A stretch of DNA of 48,952 nt from assembly GCA_964526675.1 (NCBI GenBank), contig CAZGLY010000024.1, positions 1-48,952 on the forward strand, written 5' to 3'. A program made the position numbers and the translations under genes. Source of the DNA: CAZADA01 sp964526675 (GTDB taxonomy: Bacteria > Pseudomonadota > Alphaproteobacteria > Caulobacterales > Maricaulaceae). Positions 47,873 through 48,952 of the stretch are shown in pieces (the first letter of the stretch is position 1; the number at the start of each line of letters is the position of its first letter). A model generated the notes under the pieces. That model was not told where the DNA came from. It saw only the letters and a list, made by a program, of their open reading frames with translations, and made no database searches.

Positions 47873-48745
47873 GTGCCGATCACCCCCTCGTCTGTCCTGC
47901 GATCGACCGTGTGCGCGGTCGCCATTATCGGCGTCTCGGAGGCGGCGGCTCACGCGCAAACCTTCGACAGCCGCGCTGTCACGCTGGATCGGGTGATCGG
48001 CGGCGTCGCGGTTCGCACATCAGCGCGCGACGACATTGAGGTCACGGTCAATCCGGGCGCCGGCATCATCGATCCGCCCAGCGTGACGCTGGAAGACGGC
48101 GTGGTCATGATCGGCGGGGCGCCCGGCTACCGCAACCGCTCATGCCGCACGCGCAACGAGCGCATTGAGATCCGGCTGATCGGCCGCGAGTTCCATCGGC
48201 TGGAGGACTACCCTCAAATCGTGATCGAAGCGCCGGAGGATCTCAATCTCACCCTGAATGGCGGCTTGGTGTTCGGGGAGGCCGGCGGCCTCGGGCAAGC
48301 GCAGGTGCGCATCGACTCCTGCGGCGATTTCAGCATCGCCTCCGTCGAGGGACCAGCGGAACTCGCCATCAACGGGTCCGGCGACTTGACGGTCGGATCG
48401 GTGGCGAGCGCGGACCTGCGCATCAACGGATCGGGCGATTTGAAAGTCGGTTCATCCGCCGGGGATCTGTCGGCGTCGGTGACGGGATCCGGCGATGTGC
48501 GCGCCGAAAGCGCCAATGGGCGGCTGGAGGCGGAGGTCAGCGGCTCGGGCGACATCATTGTCGACGGCGGCCGGGCGACGGCGTTCAAAGCCAGCGTGTC
48601 GGGCTCCGGGGACGTGCGATTTGGCGGCGTGGCCGTGAACCCCCGCATATCCATCTTTGGGTCGGGCGATGTGCGCTTGGCCGCGGTGGAAGGCTCTATG
48701 CGCTATTCGGGCTCCGGCTCCGGCGAGGTGCGCGTCGGCGAGTGA
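47873..48745 (+). CDS. Exported GIN-domain (DUF2807) repeat protein
   Basis: A 290-residue protein with a signal peptide (hydrophobic 8-20, probable cut after AHA at 28). The C-terminal half is the putative auto-transporter adhesin, head GIN domain (DUF2807): a repeated strand-turn unit marked by GSGD at residues 168, 186, 205, 224, 243 and 263, ending in SGSGEVRV. The period of about 19 residues points to a stacked beta-helix. The cysteines at 91 and 150 may pair. The start is GTG 47873, chosen because GGAG lies seven bases upstream; an earlier GTG at 47846 lacks this. Function is unknown; periplasmic or surface location is inferred. Divergent from the ABC-F gene, and followed by tRNA-Trp. 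Confidence 0.85.
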   Translation: MPITPSSVLRSTVCAVAIIGVSEAAAHAQTFDSRAVTLDRVIGGVAVRTSARDDIEVTVNPGAGIIDPPSVTLEDGVVMIGGAPGYRNRSCRTRNERIEIRLIGREFHRLEDYPQIVIEAPEDLNLTLNGGLVFGEAGGLGQAQVRIDSCGDFSIASVEGPAELAINGSGDLTVGSVASADLRINGSGDLKVGSSAGDLSASVTGSGDVRAESANGRLEAEVSGSGDIIVDGGRATAFKASVSGSGDVRFGGVAVNPRISIFGSGDVRLAAVEGSMRYSGSGSGEVRVGE

Positions 48746-48856
48746 CCGCAGGCGGGTTCCTGGTTGGCGCGTCGGGCGCCGCCCCTAGGGTTGGCGCGGC
48801 CGCGGCGTGAGCGTCGGCGCGATCAAGCGACCCGCCGCGCGTGGGCGCAAAGCCCA

Positions 48857-48885
48857 TTGCCCCAGCCACGAAAAGCGCTAGGCTC
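48857..48885 (+). promoter_or_regulatory. Candidate promoter of tRNA-Trp
   Basis: TTGCCCC (48857-48863), 13 bp, GCTAGGCTC (48877-48885), close to the Caulobacter-type TTGACGS / GCTANAWC arrangement, 21 bp before the tRNA 5' end. Pattern evidence only. Confidence 0.5.
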
Positions 48886-48906
48886 CGATCGCCGCAAGGC
48901 CCATGC

Positions 48907-48952
48907 AGGGGTGTAGCTCAGTTGGTAGAGCATCGGTCTCCAAAACCGAGGG
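48907..48952 (+). tRNA. tRNA-Trp (anticodon CCA), partial
   Basis: The first 46 bases of a tRNA, cut by the right edge. The 5' acceptor strand AGGGGTG, a D arm (GCTCAGTTGGTAGAGC) and a complete anticodon arm (CGGTCTCCAAAACCG) with anticodon CCA are visible. In alphaproteobacteria this gene usually stands upstream of secE-nusG and the L11 ribosomal operon, which may lie just outside the window. Confidence 0.93.

Overview
The window is 48.95 kb of GC-rich, densely coding chromosomal DNA from an alphaproteobacterium. Gene content and order (ppiD-trpE, trpGDC-lexA-comEC-gltX-gltA, hdaA-ppk, purM-purN) resemble the Caulobacterales/Maricaulales/Parvularculales part of the class. A GAAC-N7-GAAC LexA operator and promoters close to the Caulobacter housekeeping form (TTGACGS, 10-14 bp, GCTANAWC) agree with that. 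Genus cannot be read from this sequence. A run of exactly 100 Ns at 34079-34178 shows a scaffolded draft assembly. No stretch over 300 bp lacks a gene or the gap.

Region 1 (1-9.2 kb): central metabolism and envelope. On the minus strand are tpiA, a degenerate receiver protein, secG and pyrG, then rpmF, eno, a DUF1330 gene, ftsB and the first part of pdhA. Two plus-strand genes for exported proteins, a GH19-like hydrolase and an unknown protein, sit between pyrG and rpmF and end at a clear intrinsic terminator.

Region 2 (9.2-24.5 kb): ppiD overlaps trpE. An antisense divergent polysaccharide deacetylase separates trpE from the tightly coupled trpG-trpD-trpC. lexA follows, with its promoter and operator inside the end of trpC. 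Then come comEC (minus), gltX and gltA, an unknown lipoprotein (minus) and rnd.

Region 3 (24.5-38.7 kb): a minus-strand operon DUF2066-hdaA-ppk-ppx joins replication control to polyphosphate metabolism. Divergent from it is purM-purN. A penicillin-acylase-family enzyme and a large TonB-dependent receptor lie on either side of the assembly gap, so their true distance is unknown. ndk and an ArsR-SRPBCC fusion regulator follow.

Region 4 (38.8-49 kb): tRNA-Gly; a lipid-linked glycosylation pair (PMT-like transferase and a GT2-GtrA fusion); sulfate activation (cysQ, cysD, cysNC); an ABC-F ATPase; an exported GIN-domain protein; and the first 46 nt of tRNA-Trp.

The window is mostly core genome. 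I see no CRISPR array, insertion sequence, prophage, defence island or biosynthetic cluster, and no convincing new multi-gene system. The most unusual items are: a probably leaderless ArsR-SRPBCC gene with tandem 10-bp repeats around its -35 box; SecG with a six-copy acidic hexapeptide tail; a receiver domain with Glu at the phosphorylation site; the GH19-like/unknown exported pair; and the possible O-glycosylation module.
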